Below, piece after piece: positions 17,350 through 26,478 of a stretch of 64,000 bases of DNA. Location: NCBI RefSeq assembly GCF_002270055.1, contig NZ_NIBG01000005.1:158023-222022 (forward strand), written 5' to 3'. The notes under the pieces are model-generated. The model worked only from the letters and a program-made list of their open reading frames with translations, was not told where the DNA came from and did no database searches. Source of the stretch: Anaeromicrobium sediminis. Its GTDB lineage: Bacteria > Bacillota > Clostridia > Peptostreptococcales > Thermotaleaceae. Position numbers and translations under genes: made by a program. The stretch's first letter is position 1; the number at the start of each line of letters is the position of its first letter.

Positions 17350-18687
17350 ATGTCATATGTAGGCTATATATTTATGATTATGTTAGAGTGTATAAATGTA
17401 ATTAATTTATACGAAATTATTTCAAATAAAGAAAGAGCATTAAATAGTAATATAAAAAAAATAATTATATTAGTCTATTACTTTTCAATTGCTTTATTCC
17501 TAATCCCTAACTTACCTTTGGCCTATAAGGCTATTATAATTAGTATAACTAATATGATCGTATTTTCTAGATTATACAAAATGAAATTTGTAGATTCTGT
17601 ATTTCCTGTATTCTGTAGCTTCATATTTATAATCATATGTGAAAGCATAAGTATGATTATACTTACTATGACTTCTAAAATATATTATGTAGATGTAATT
17701 GAACTCACAAATACGAAGGCATTAGTAGGAAGCTTAAGTGGAATTATAGGTTTTATTTGTATATATATTCTTAAAAAAAGAGAATTTAAATTTATTTTAA
17801 CTCTTAAAAGGTATAGAGAAAATTTTGTTCTTAACTATGGGGTAATATCTGTAGTTAGTTTGATTCTATTAGGATTGACCTTTAGGGAATTGTTATATAA
17901 GAATGAACAAATATATTTATTTGAAATTAGTATTAATATATTATTCTTGGTATTTGTAATAACTTCCATAATGATAGTAAGGGAAAGGGATAATTTAGTA
18001 AGAATAGAGCATGAATATGAACTTCAAAATCAACATATAGAAAATATAGAGAATATAATTGGAATAATAAGAAAAGAGAAACATGATTTTTCAAATCATA
18101 TAAGTACTATACATGCATTATGTCTACTGAATAAACCAGATGCTGTACAGAAAATAAGAAAATATCTTGAAAATTTATCTGAGGGATTAAGGGATTCTTA
18201 TCACTATTATGATTCGGGAAATGATTATGTGGATAGTTTATTACTAGTTAAAAGTAGTCAGGCCTATGAAAAGTCAATAAATCTTGATGTGGAATTTGAG
18301 AGTTCTTTAGAGCATATAAATATGCGAGGACAAGACCTAATAAGTATGTTCAGTAATATAATAGACAATTCCTTTGATGTTATGGAAAAATATGATAATG
18401 ACCATAAAGTAATAGGTGTGTATACATATTTAGAGAGAGATGTATATTGCATATCAATAAGTAATAATGGCCCTATCATATCCACAGAATTAAGGAATAA
18501 GATGTTTAAAAAGGGTTATTCTACCAAGGGTGAGAAATCTAGTGGCAGAGGATATGGTTTATATATTGTAAAGGAATTAGTAGAGAATAATGGTGGAGTT
18601 ATAGAAGTTACAAGTAATGAACATGAAACACAATTTAAAATGAAATTCCCATTACATGGAGAAAATAAACTACAAAGGGCTCTTTAA
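17350..18687 (+). CDS. AgrC/DcuS-like GHKL sensor kinase, no partner regulator
   Basis: A 445-residue protein with about six or seven hydrophobic helices in the first 210 residues, then a cytoplasmic kinase part. The likely phospho-His is in KEKHDFSNHISTIHAL, with a GHKL ATPase (FSNIIDNSFDVMEK N-box; GRGYGLYIVKELV G-box). This is the architecture of peptide- or metabolite-sensing AgrC-type kinases. No response regulator follows; glutaminase does, after a terminator. Confidence 0.85.
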   Translation: MSYVGYIFMIMLECINVINLYEIISNKERALNSNIKKIIILVYYFSIALFLIPNLPLAYKAIIISITNMIVFSRLYKMKFVDSVFPVFCSFIFIIICESISMIILTMTSKIYYVDVIELTNTKALVGSLSGIIGFICIYILKKREFKFILTLKRYRENFVLNYGVISVVSLILLGLTFRELLYKNEQIYLFEISINILFLVFVITSIMIVRERDNLVRIEHEYELQNQHIENIENIIGIIRKEKHDFSNHISTIHALCLLNKPDAVQKIRKYLENLSEGLRDSYHYYDSGNDYVDSLLLVKSSQAYEKSINLDVEFESSLEHINMRGQDLISMFSNIIDNSFDVMEKYDNDHKVIGVYTYLERDVYCISISNNGPIISTELRNKMFKKGYSTKGEKSSGRGYGLYIVKELVENNGGVIEVTSNEHETQFKMKFPLHGENKLQRAL

Positions 18688-18707
18688 GGGCATTTGTAGT
18701 TTTTTTA
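18667..18707 (+). terminator. Terminator after the GHKL kinase
   Basis: AAACTACAAA / TTTGTAGTTT arms with a 16-nt loop region (a second GGGCTCTTTAAGGGC-like fold inside) followed by T7. It overlaps the 3' end of the kinase gene. Confidence 0.75.
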
Positions 18708-18814
18708 ATTATAGTTTTACATACATAAGATTTAACTCCTGGAATTAGGCTATAATAAAATAAGATAGTTTGATATACTATTAATTGGGAAACTATTATT
18801 GGCAGGTGAATAGA

Positions 18815-19732
18815 ATGGAGAACTTACTAGAGAAAATAGTTAAAGATAATAGGTCTTTAACTAAAGAAGGAAAGGTTGCAACTTATATTCCAGAGTTGGC
18901 AAATGGAAATGGAAGTGCATTAGGAATTTGTGTTATAACAAAGGATAAGGAAATTTTTCAAGCAGGAGACTTTGAGACTAAATTTACTATACAAAGTATA
19001 TCAAAGATAGTTAGTTTAATGTATGCCATAAAGTATACTGGAATAGATACTGTATTTAAAAAAGTCAGTGCAGAACCTACGGCTTATGGATTTAATTCCA
19101 TAGTAAATTTAGAAGTGAAAAATTATAATAAGCCCTTAAACCCAATGATAAATGCAGGTGCTATAGCAGTAGCATCCATGTTAAAGGGCACCACTAGTAA
19201 TGAAAAATTTGAAAATGTTTTAAATTTTATAAGGCAAATTTGCAATAATAACGAGATTCAATTAAATGAAAAAGTATATTTATCAGAAAAAAGAACTGGA
19301 CATCGAAATAGATCCTTAGCTCACTTTATGAGGAGTACAAATGTTATAGAAGGTGATGTGGAAGAAATACTAGATGTATATTTTAAATTGTGTTCTATTG
19401 AGGTGACTTGTAAGGACATAGCTAGTATAGCAGCTATGCTAGCCTTAGATGGAGTTTTATGGCATAATGACGAAAGAATAATTGAGTCTCATATAGCTAA
19501 AATGGTAAAGGCTATAATGATGACTTGTGGTATGTATGATGCATCGGGAGAGTATGCTGTAAAAGTAGGAATACCATCTAAGAGTGGTGTAGGTGGTGGG
19601 ATTTTAGCTACGGTGCCTAATAAAATGGGTATAGGTGTAGTTGGTCCTGCACTAGATGAAAAGGGAAATAGTATAGCAGGAATTGAAGTATTAGATCAGT
19701 TAAGTAAAGAATTAAATTTAAGTATATTTTAA
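18815..19732 (+). CDS. glsA: Glutaminase
   Basis: A 305-residue serine-dependent glutaminase (beta-lactamase-like fold) hydrolysing glutamine to glutamate and ammonia. The catalytic Ser-x-x-Lys is in FTIQSISKIV (about residues 60-66). Other family blocks are KVSAEPTAYGFNSIV, PLNPMINAGAI, and SKSGVGGGILATVPNK near the end. The ATG at 18815 follows AGGTG by 6 nt; an in-frame TTG 30 nt upstream lacks a site. Confidence 0.96.
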   Translation: MENLLEKIVKDNRSLTKEGKVATYIPELANGNGSALGICVITKDKEIFQAGDFETKFTIQSISKIVSLMYAIKYTGIDTVFKKVSAEPTAYGFNSIVNLEVKNYNKPLNPMINAGAIAVASMLKGTTSNEKFENVLNFIRQICNNNEIQLNEKVYLSEKRTGHRNRSLAHFMRSTNVIEGDVEEILDVYFKLCSIEVTCKDIASIAAMLALDGVLWHNDERIIESHIAKMVKAIMMTCGMYDASGEYAVKVGIPSKSGVGGGILATVPNKMGIGVVGPALDEKGNSIAGIEVLDQLSKELNLSIF

Positions 19733-19801
19733 TATATAGATAGAGAATACTAAAAATTTTATTTAATAAATAATTACTTGAAAAATTTTTAGCTTTATAT
19801 T

Positions 19802-19878
19802 AATAGGGTTAAGAGATTAAGTTAAGGGTTTGGGGATAAAAACTCCCAACTCTAAACTTTAAACTCTTAACCCTATTT
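19802..19878. terminator. Long bidirectional hairpin between glsA and the FAD gene
   Basis: AATAGGGTTAAGAG (19802-19815) pairs perfectly with CTCTTAACCCTATT (19864-19877). Inner parts (AAGTT...AACTT, GTTTGGGG...CTCCCAAC) continue the stem with bulges. T-runs lie on both sides. Confidence 0.75.
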
Positions 19879-20934
19879 TTAAAAATGTTTTTTTACGAGG
19901 GGAGCCATTTTATCCATGCGAAAAAATGGATTTTTATATATGACCCCTTTTAGTATGGGTAGATCTAATATATTTATTAAATGGTCTAGGTCCTTGTTAT
20001 CCATATTATTCATGGCTTTTCTATAATAATCCATATTTCTTATATATTCTATTTGACGTGTCATTTCTTTCTCATAATCTAAATTATGACCTATATGTTG
20101 AGCTGCTGCATAACCACTGTGGATAGCACCCATAGCACCAAAACCTAAAAAATTATCACAAAATCCAGCTGCGTCACCTACGAAAATCACATTTTCATGA
20201 ACTAAATTACTCATGAATCCCGTATCCTTGTATACGTCAAAGGTACTAATTAAAGTTCCTTCTAAAGGAACTGTGTCTAAGAATTTTTTCCAATAAAAAT
20301 CCAATTCAGGATGGGATATATTATCCACTACTAACATGGCAAAAGATTCTTTAGAGTTATTTGGTATTAAATAGGCAAAGGCATTGTTACAATAATCCTT
20401 GTTAATCCACATTTTTAAAAGATCTGTTCTAAAATCTCCTACCATTTTACCAATCCTAGTATAAGCAGAAAAAGTATTAGTCCATAGATTATATTTCTTA
20501 GGAATTTTATTTGTTCCTGTGGCTACAACTATATAATCATACTCATTTTTTATATGGTCTATTTCAATATGGGAGTTGTAGTTAATCTTAGTTTTTAATT
20601 GGGACATAATTTGTTTTTCTAATGTATTTTCATTAAATGATCCCCTTTGAAAGATGTAACCTAAATTTCCACACACTTGAAAAGAGGAGTTTTGTGAATA
20701 CATTTCTATGGTATGTAATTTATCCAGAGGAGTAAGCTTTAAACCCATAGTTTTTTTTATATGCTTTATTAAATCTTTCCTAAATAAATTTTGTAATTTC
20801 ATAGTGGCTATAGAATACTCTAGATAATAATTTTCTAAATTCTTTTCAAATATATGAAAGTCTATTTTTAAACTTTCTAGTGCATGGGCACAAGATAGAC
20901 CTGCAAGTCCAGCCCCTATAATTGCAACCTTCAT
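19879..20934 (-). CDS. FAD-dependent oxidoreductase, copy 1 of a paralogous pair
   Basis: A 351-residue flavoprotein with an N-terminal FAD fold (IGAGLAGLSCAHALE) and a second FAD motif FVGDAAGFCDNFLGFGAMGA near residues 265-285, as in geranylgeranyl-reductase / squalene-epoxidase-like oxidoreductases. It is clearly paralogous to the protein at 22549-23622 (shared MWINKDYC, AYL-P and FLGFG blocks). It is divergently placed 128 nt from the small operon that ends in that paralogue. No substrate can be assigned. Confidence 0.8.
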   Translation of the reverse strand: MKVAIIGAGLAGLSCAHALESLKIDFHIFEKNLENYYLEYSIATMKLQNLFRKDLIKHIKKTMGLKLTPLDKLHTIEMYSQNSSFQVCGNLGYIFQRGSFNENTLEKQIMSQLKTKINYNSHIEIDHIKNEYDYIVVATGTNKIPKKYNLWTNTFSAYTRIGKMVGDFRTDLLKMWINKDYCNNAFAYLIPNNSKESFAMLVVDNISHPELDFYWKKFLDTVPLEGTLISTFDVYKDTGFMSNLVHENVIFVGDAAGFCDNFLGFGAMGAIHSGYAAAQHIGHNLDYEKEMTRQIEYIRNMDYYRKAMNNMDNKDLDHLINILDLPILKGVIYKNPFFRMDKMAPLVKKHF

Positions 20935-20967
20935 ATTTACTCAACCTTTCATTGCGAAAACCAAACT

Positions 20968-20997
20968 TTGAGTTAAGTTTCACTTCATAAGTATAAT
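20968..20997 (+). promoter_or_regulatory. Promoter of the helical/CBO0543/FAD operon
   Basis: TTGAGT (20968-20973), an 18-nt spacer and TATAAT (20992-20997), 66 nt before the first start codon. Confidence 0.6.
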
Positions 20998-21062
20998 ATT
21001 TGAAGAAGAAACAAAAAATATTAAAAAATATTTCAGCAAGTACATATGAAGAGGAGAAAATT

Positions 21063-21281
21063 ATGGATCATGCATATAAAAATGCTAAAACCCAAATAAT
21101 GATGTATGCTTTTTTAGATGAAAGCAGAAAAAAAGAAGAACTTTTAATAAATAAAATCCAATTATATGTATCTTTCATAAAGGAAAAAGAGGTGAAAAGT
21201 TATTTGAAGCAAATGATAAAAACTTCAAGGGAACATATAAATCTTTGTACAGACATGATGATTAAATTAAATTTAGAGTAA
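21063..21281 (+). CDS. Small helical protein, possibly ferritin-like/coat related
   Basis: A 72-residue, mostly helical, charged protein (NAKTQIMMYAFLDESRKK ... REHINLCTDMM). No family is recognised with confidence. The ATG at 21063 is preferred since AGAGGAGA lies 6 nt before it; an upstream TTG-initiated version has no site. First gene of a run of six short-spaced genes ending in a FAD oxidoreductase. Confidence 0.6.
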   Translation: MDHAYKNAKTQIMMYAFLDESRKKEELLINKIQLYVSFIKEKEVKSYLKQMIKTSREHINLCTDMMIKLNLE

Positions 21282-21292
21282 TAGGTGATTAT

Positions 21293-21520
21293 ATGAAAAA
21301 TGAAGATATATTAAAGGATTTATTAGGAACTAAAACAGAAAACCAAAGGATGTACAATGAATTTATGATTAAAAGTAGAAATCCAGAACTAAGAAAATTA
21401 TTTTTAGATTTAAGAGATGATGAAATGAGGTATATATCAGAATTACAACAAAAGATTGAAAAATTAGAAGCTAAACCTAATATATTATCTCATGTTTTTT
21501 CTACTAGATTAAATAATTAA
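21293..21520 (+). CDS. Small helical protein resembling ferritin-like coat proteins
   Basis: A 75-residue helical protein with LRDDEMRYISELQQKIEKLE, similar in style to the second half of small rubrerythrin/CotF-like spore proteins. The metal-ligand pattern is incomplete, so function is not assigned. It lies 11 nt after the preceding gene with AGGTG before its ATG, suggesting the two may form a complex. Confidence 0.6.
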   Translation: MKNEDILKDLLGTKTENQRMYNEFMIKSRNPELRKLFLDLRDDEMRYISELQQKIEKLEAKPNILSHVFSTRLNN

Positions 21521-21532
21521 GAGGGCATGAAT

Positions 21533-21985
21533 ATGTCGTGGATAATACTATTTATAGTAAGTTGGATAATGTTTTTTATAGCAGTAGATTTCAAAATGTT
21601 AAAATATACTATTTGGTCAGGCCTGTTAACAGCATTAATAGAAGTATCAATAGATATTCTTTATACAGGCCATAAATTATATAAAACTGTGAATAATGTA
21701 TTTGAAACAAAGGGAATATCTATTTTTTTTATATTTAGTGTTCCCATTGTAATAGGCACATTAATGAGTCAATATTATCCTAAAAAAAAGTTATATAGAA
21801 TTTTAAATATATTTATAATAAGCATATTGTTTTATGCTGTAGAGTTTATACTTGTATTAAAGGGTGATTTAATATATATAAATTGGATTTGGATAGAGAG
21901 TTTAATAATAGATCTATTAACTATGATGAGCATAAGCTGGTTTAATTTGGTTGTATTAAATAAATGGAGAGAAAGTGTTCCATAG
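21533..21985 (+). CDS. CBO0543-like membrane protein, tandem copy 1
   Basis: A 150-residue integral membrane protein with about four to five helices, beginning MSWIILFIVSWIMFFIAVDF and containing MSQYYPKKKLYRIL and a closing SWFNLVVLNKW. The pattern fits the CBO0543 family found in spore-forming Firmicutes; function is unknown. The ATG at 21533 lies 7 nt after the GAGGG site, while an ATG at 21527 touches it. About two-thirds identical to the next gene, so it is a recent tandem duplication. Confidence 0.75.
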   Translation: MSWIILFIVSWIMFFIAVDFKMLKYTIWSGLLTALIEVSIDILYTGHKLYKTVNNVFETKGISIFFIFSVPIVIGTLMSQYYPKKKLYRILNIFIISILFYAVEFILVLKGDLIYINWIWIESLIIDLLTMMSISWFNLVVLNKWRESVP

Positions 21986-22010
21986 ATTAAATAATTAAGA
22001 GGGTATGTAT

Positions 22011-22460
22011 ATGTCGTGGATAATACTATTTATAATAAGTTGGATAATATTTTTTATAGCAGTAGATTTTAAAATGTTAAAATATACTATTTGGTCAGGC
22101 TTGTTGGCAGCATGTATGGAATTCTTAATAGATATGCTTTTTATAGGTCATAATTTATTTAAAACTATAAATAATTTATTTGAAATAAAGGGAGTGCCTA
22201 TTATATTTACATTTAGTGCACCCCTAGCAATGGGTATATTAATGTCTCAATATTATCCTAAGAGAAAGCTATATAGGATTCTAAATGTATTTGTACTAAG
22301 TATATTATTTTACTCTGTAGAATATATACTTTTATTAAAAGGTGATTTAATATATATGAATTGGAGTTTTGCTGAAAGTTTAGTAATAGATATATTAGCC
22401 ATAATAACCATAAGTTGGTTTAATCTAGTTGTATTAAATAAATGGAGAGAGAGCATATGA
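22011..22460 (+). CDS. CBO0543-like membrane protein, tandem copy 2
   Basis: A 149-residue paralogue of the preceding protein. Near-identical stretches include the first 30 residues, MSQYYPK, YRILN and WFNLVVLNKWRES. The 5' untranslated region is also duplicated (TTAAATAATTAAGAGGG before both). It differs mainly in the middle, where EVSIDILYTGHKLYK is replaced by EFLIDMLFIGHNLFK. Its TGA overlaps the next ATG (ATGA). Confidence 0.75.
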   Translation: MSWIILFIISWIIFFIAVDFKMLKYTIWSGLLAACMEFLIDMLFIGHNLFKTINNLFEIKGVPIIFTFSAPLAMGILMSQYYPKRKLYRILNVFVLSILFYSVEYILLLKGDLIYMNWSFAESLVIDILAIITISWFNLVVLNKWRESI

Positions 22461-22540
22461 GTACAATTACTTACACTTTAAGTTTGGCGTTTGTTGGAAT
22501 TTTAACTTTAGTTTGGCTTAATATATGTAAAAGGAATTGA
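22457..22540 (+). CDS. 27-residue single-helix membrane peptide
   Basis: A tiny ORF whose ATG overlaps the preceding TGA (ATGA at 22457-22460) and which ends 8 nt before the FAD gene. It encodes a polar start (MSTITYT), about 17 hydrophobic residues and a KRN tail, that is, one membrane helix. Its coupled start and exact fit between two genes favour a real gene; no homologue is recalled. Confidence 0.5.
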   Translation: MSTITYTLSLAFVGILTLVWLNICKRN

Positions 22541-22548
22541 GGGCAGAT

Positions 22549-23622
22549 ATGAAAGTAGCCATTATAGGAGCAGGTATTGCAGGCCTTTCTTGTGCCTGTG
22601 AATTACAAAAATATAACATATCTTATACTATATTTGAAAGAAATAATTTTATTGGAGAAGGTATACCACATGTGGCAGCTTTTTTAAATATATTAGATAG
22701 GACAAAGGGAGATGCTCTTAAGTATTTTGAAAGAAATTATAAAATAAAAATAAAGGAATTAAGTACACTAAATAAAATTGTTCATCATTCTCCAAATAAA
22801 ACTACCCTAGTGGAAAAGGCAAATCTAGGGCAAATTATATATAGGGGAAACCATAAGAACTCCTTTAAAATGCAGTTATTTAATCAACTGAAAAATCCCA
22901 ATATACTCCTTAGTACTATGGGAGACTCGGATAAATTATCTAAAGAATATGATCATGTGGTTTTAGCCACGGGAAATCATTATGGAGCCCTTGAATATGG
23001 ATGTTGGCAAACCTGGGTAAAAACCATAGTAAAGGGAGCAGTCATAAGTGGAAATTTTCATATGGATACATTAATCGTATGGATAAATAAGGATTATTGT
23101 AAAGAGGGTTATGCATATCTAACACCAATAGATAATAAAACAGCCGTATTAATATTAATAGTAACAGATATAAAAGAAAAAGAAATAGATATGTATTGGA
23201 CACGATTTTTAGAAACTGAAAATATAAATAACAAAATACTACAGTCCTTTATGCTAGAACATGCAGCTGGATATTGTTATCCTAGAAAAGTAAACAATAT
23301 ATATTTTGCAGGGAATTCAGCAGGGGGAATAGATCCCTTTTTAGGATTTGGTCAATTAAATAGTATAATTCAAGGGGTAATGGTAGCTAGAGCAATTGCT
23401 GAAAATAAGAGCTATGATAAATTAATAAATAGTTTAACACAAAGAAATCTATGGATGTATGAGTTTAGGAAGAAATACAACAAAATGACAAATAAAGATT
23501 ATGATAGATTAATTCAGACCATAGGAACTCCAGGGATAAAGCATACCATATACCATACCAATATAGATATAGTAAAGTGGGGAGGAACATCTTTTAATCT
23601 TTTTAATAAATTAAAAAAATAA
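22549..23622 (+). CDS. FAD-dependent oxidoreductase, copy 2 of a paralogous pair
   Basis: A 357-residue flavoprotein, IGAGIAGLSCACELQ at the N-terminus and FAGNSAGGIDPFLGFGQLN near residue 265. It resembles the protein at 19879-20934 along its whole length, but the second FAD motif has N in place of D (AGNSAG versus VGDAAG). The ATG at 22549 is used; GAGGGC precedes it by 6 nt. It closes the operon and shares a bidirectional terminator with the convergent gerAB gene. Confidence 0.8.
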   Translation: MKVAIIGAGIAGLSCACELQKYNISYTIFERNNFIGEGIPHVAAFLNILDRTKGDALKYFERNYKIKIKELSTLNKIVHHSPNKTTLVEKANLGQIIYRGNHKNSFKMQLFNQLKNPNILLSTMGDSDKLSKEYDHVVLATGNHYGALEYGCWQTWVKTIVKGAVISGNFHMDTLIVWINKDYCKEGYAYLTPIDNKTAVLILIVTDIKEKEIDMYWTRFLETENINNKILQSFMLEHAAGYCYPRKVNNIYFAGNSAGGIDPFLGFGQLNSIIQGVMVARAIAENKSYDKLINSLTQRNLWMYEFRKKYNKMTNKDYDRLIQTIGTPGIKHTIYHTNIDIVKWGGTSFNLFNKLKK

Positions 23623-23650
23623 AATCCTTTAACTAGGATTTTATTTTTTT
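23613..23650. terminator. Bidirectional terminator between the FAD and germination genes
   Basis: AAAAAAATAAAATCCT / AGGATTTTATTTTTTT with loop TTAACT. The 16-bp perfect stem carries A- and T-runs for both directions. Confidence 0.85.
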
Positions 23651-24760
23651 CTTCTTTTCCGAGAACTTATTTTTAATCACTGCACATAAAAGAATAAATA
23701 TTGGGATCACATATCCCATGCATATGGAAAAGATAGGGAATGTATAGTGTAAATATAAAACTAAAGATCCATCCCTTTTTATGGTGGTCATTGCCATGGT
23801 AACTAGTAATAGGAATATGGGAAACAATAATAAATTGTGATTTTTAATTTTAAATATTTCATAAACACAAGACCAAAATCCATAGGTAAGGAGAGCTATT
23901 TTTATGAATATACCCATTATCCATACACTTATAAATAGAACATCTAAATTGGCGAGGGATTTGCCAAAGCTAGCATATCTAACGAAGTTGTAAGCAGGAT
24001 ACATTAAATTCCTTGTTATACTGCCAAATACAGCTATTATCAATATGCCTACAATAAATGACAATCCAATTGATAACACAGATGAAATTAGTATCTTTCT
24101 TATATGTTTTCTTTCCTTAATAAATTTTGATAGTTGTATTATTATTACTAATTCTGCAAACCAACCATTTAATAAAATACTTCCTTTAAATACGGGAGTA
24201 AAACCATTTTCCAATATGGGGAGATAGTTGGAAAGGTTAAGGTTTTTAAGGTTTCCAATTAGTATGAGGCCTATGGCTATTGTACCTATAGGAAGTAATA
24301 ATTCGTTCAATCTACAGACTATTTCTATTCCCTTTGATAGAGCCAGGATACTTATGATAGCTCCAATAATATAGAAGATTATAAAAGGAGTTGCTTGATT
24401 TGTGGTATCTTTTAAAAATTGGCCAAATTCTCCTAATACTAACCTTCCCATCTCAAAAAAATAATACATAAAAAGTAGATTAAGAAGGGTGCCGAAGAAC
24501 TTACCAAATATTTCATTATTTATTTCCATTAGGGACATATATGGATACATATCTGTTATTAATATGTATATATACATCATAAGGACTCCACATAAGGTAG
24601 CAATTAAAACACTTAACCATGCATCTGCACCAGCCTCTTGCGCTACAGATGCGGGAAGTACAATACTTCCTGTTGATAATATGTAAGTAAGAAGTACTAA
24701 TGCTGCCTGAAATGAGGAAATATTATGTTCGTCGATTGATGTACTTGTCTGAAATTTCAT
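23633..24760 (-). CDS. gerAB: Spore germination permease subunit, GerAB type
   Basis: A 375-residue ten-helix membrane protein of the APC-related endospore germination permease family. It begins after a short cytoplasmic tail (SISSFQAALVLLTYILSTG), and includes the VLPASVAQEAGADAW region and a positively charged C-terminus. GerAB subunits bind the germinant. It is transcribed away from gerAA-gerAC across a 152-bp gap, an unusual split of the usual A-B-C order. Confidence 0.93.
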   Translation of the reverse strand: MKFQTSTSIDEHNISSFQAALVLLTYILSTGSIVLPASVAQEAGADAWLSVLIATLCGVLMMYIYILITDMYPYMSLMEINNEIFGKFFGTLLNLLFMYYFFEMGRLVLGEFGQFLKDTTNQATPFIIFYIIGAIISILALSKGIEIVCRLNELLLPIGTIAIGLILIGNLKNLNLSNYLPILENGFTPVFKGSILLNGWFAELVIIIQLSKFIKERKHIRKILISSVLSIGLSFIVGILIIAVFGSITRNLMYPAYNFVRYASFGKSLANLDVLFISVWIMGIFIKIALLTYGFWSCVYEIFKIKNHNLLLFPIFLLLVTMAMTTIKRDGSLVLYLHYTFPIFSICMGYVIPIFILLCAVIKNKFSEKKKKIKS

Positions 24761-24912
24761 TGTAACTCTCCTTAGTATATATTAAAAGTATGTGAAAGAT
24801 AGTTTTTGTAAAAAAAATACTTAATATACTCATTTATATCATATTGGAAAAATAGAATAGTTTATATAAATTTCAGGAAAACTAAGAAAAACTATTATGA
24901 GGAAGATGTGCT

Positions 24913-26469
24913 ATGTTTTTTAATAGAAAAAAAGATAGAGAAGAAGAAGAGTACTTAAGTAAAAATATAGATAAAAATATTGATCGGTTAAAGGAAGAAT
25001 TTCAAGATTGTTCCGACTTAGTTGACAGAGAATTTAAACTGAGTAAAACCCATACTAGAATAGTTATATTTTACATTGATGGCATAGTAGACAAGCAAGT
25101 TTTACAGGATAACGTACTTAGTAATATTTTAGTGAACATGAGAGGTTGTGATGATCCTGTAAAGATAAAGGAAAAGTTTTTGTTAGATATAATTAAGGAC
25201 TATGATTTGCCCATAGGAGAAATAGGAAAAGTAGAGACTATAGAAGATTGTATAAGCAAAATAGTAGAGGGAAATACTATTTTATTTATGGATGGTATAA
25301 ATATGGGATTGTGCTTATCTACCATAAAGCCTCCTGGAAGAACCATAGGACAACCTGTAACAGAAGCTAATATAAGGGGGCCTTTTGAAGCATTTACAGA
25401 AAATTTAAGGGCTAACACATCCTTAATAAGAAAGAGATTGAAAAGTAATAATTTAAAGATGGAAAATATTAATGCAGGTAAGTTAAGCAAGACTAACATT
25501 ACCATATGCTATTTAAAAAATATAGTAGATGATAATCTGGTTAAAGAAGTAAAAAAGAGATTAGATAAGATTGAAATAGATACCATAATAGATAGCGGAT
25601 ACATAGAACATTTAATTGAGGATTCACCCTTGTCTGTATTTCCACAAATGGTTCATACAGAAAGACCAGATACATGTACAGCTGCTTTAAGTGAAGGGCG
25701 AGTAGTACTATTAGTAGATGGATCCCCCTTTGCGTTAATAGTTCCTGGTGTATTCATAGATTTTTTAACTGCACCAGAAGATTATTATTCAAAATTCTAT
25801 ATAGCTACCTTTGTGAGAATGTTAAGATATGCAGCCTTATTTACATCCTTAATAACACCGGGATTTTATATAGCTTTAACCACATTCCATCGGGCTATGA
25901 TACCCTCAACACTACTTATTAGAATATCAGCAGCCCACGCCGAGGTGCCATTTTCAGCAACTATTGAAGTACTATTGATGGAAATGACCTTTGAATTACT
26001 AAGGGAAGCAGGCCTTAGACTACAAAAACCCATTGGTTCAGCTGTAAGTATAGTTGGAGCATTAGTAATTGGACAAGGGGCAGTAAAGGCTGGATTAGTA
26101 TCCCAAGAAATAGTTATTATAGTAGCATTAACGGGGATTTCATCCTTTGCCATTCCTGTATATTCCATGGAAGTAGCCATAAGACTTTTAAGGTTTGTAC
26201 TAATAATATTATCATCCATGTTAGGAATTTTAGGATTAGTAACAGGTCTAATGGTTATACTTATACATTTAGTATCTCTAAGATCCTTTGGAGTGCCCTA
26301 TTTATCTCCCCTTGCTCCCATGTCCATAAAAGATTGGCAAGATATATTTTACAAGGTACCCATATGGGCTAATGAAAGCAGACCAACCTTCGTAAATCCT
26401 AAATCTCAAAAAAAGCAACAGGGAAATAGTATGCCTAAGAAAACTAATAAATCTATAAATAAAGTATAG
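24913..26469 (+). CDS. gerAA: Spore germination receptor subunit GerAA
   Basis: A 518-residue GerA-family subunit. A soluble N-terminal part (about 1-280) contains GRTIGQPVTEANIRGPFEAF and the TERPDTCTAALSEGRVVLLVDGSP block. About five membrane helices follow (LFTSLITPGFYIALTTFHRAMIPS etc.), then a Lys/Asn-rich tail. It forms the oligomeric ring of the receptor in the spore inner membrane. A forespore sigma-G promoter is expected, but none was identified with certainty in the divergent gap. Confidence 0.95.
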   Translation: MFFNRKKDREEEEYLSKNIDKNIDRLKEEFQDCSDLVDREFKLSKTHTRIVIFYIDGIVDKQVLQDNVLSNILVNMRGCDDPVKIKEKFLLDIIKDYDLPIGEIGKVETIEDCISKIVEGNTILFMDGINMGLCLSTIKPPGRTIGQPVTEANIRGPFEAFTENLRANTSLIRKRLKSNNLKMENINAGKLSKTNITICYLKNIVDDNLVKEVKKRLDKIEIDTIIDSGYIEHLIEDSPLSVFPQMVHTERPDTCTAALSEGRVVLLVDGSPFALIVPGVFIDFLTAPEDYYSKFYIATFVRMLRYAALFTSLITPGFYIALTTFHRAMIPSTLLIRISAAHAEVPFSATIEVLLMEMTFELLREAGLRLQKPIGSAVSIVGALVIGQGAVKAGLVSQEIVIIVALTGISSFAIPVYSMEVAIRLLRFVLIILSSMLGILGLVTGLMVILIHLVSLRSFGVPYLSPLAPMSIKDWQDIFYKVPIWANESRPTFVNPKSQKKQQGNSMPKKTNKSINKV

Positions 26470-26478
26470 GTGATAAAA

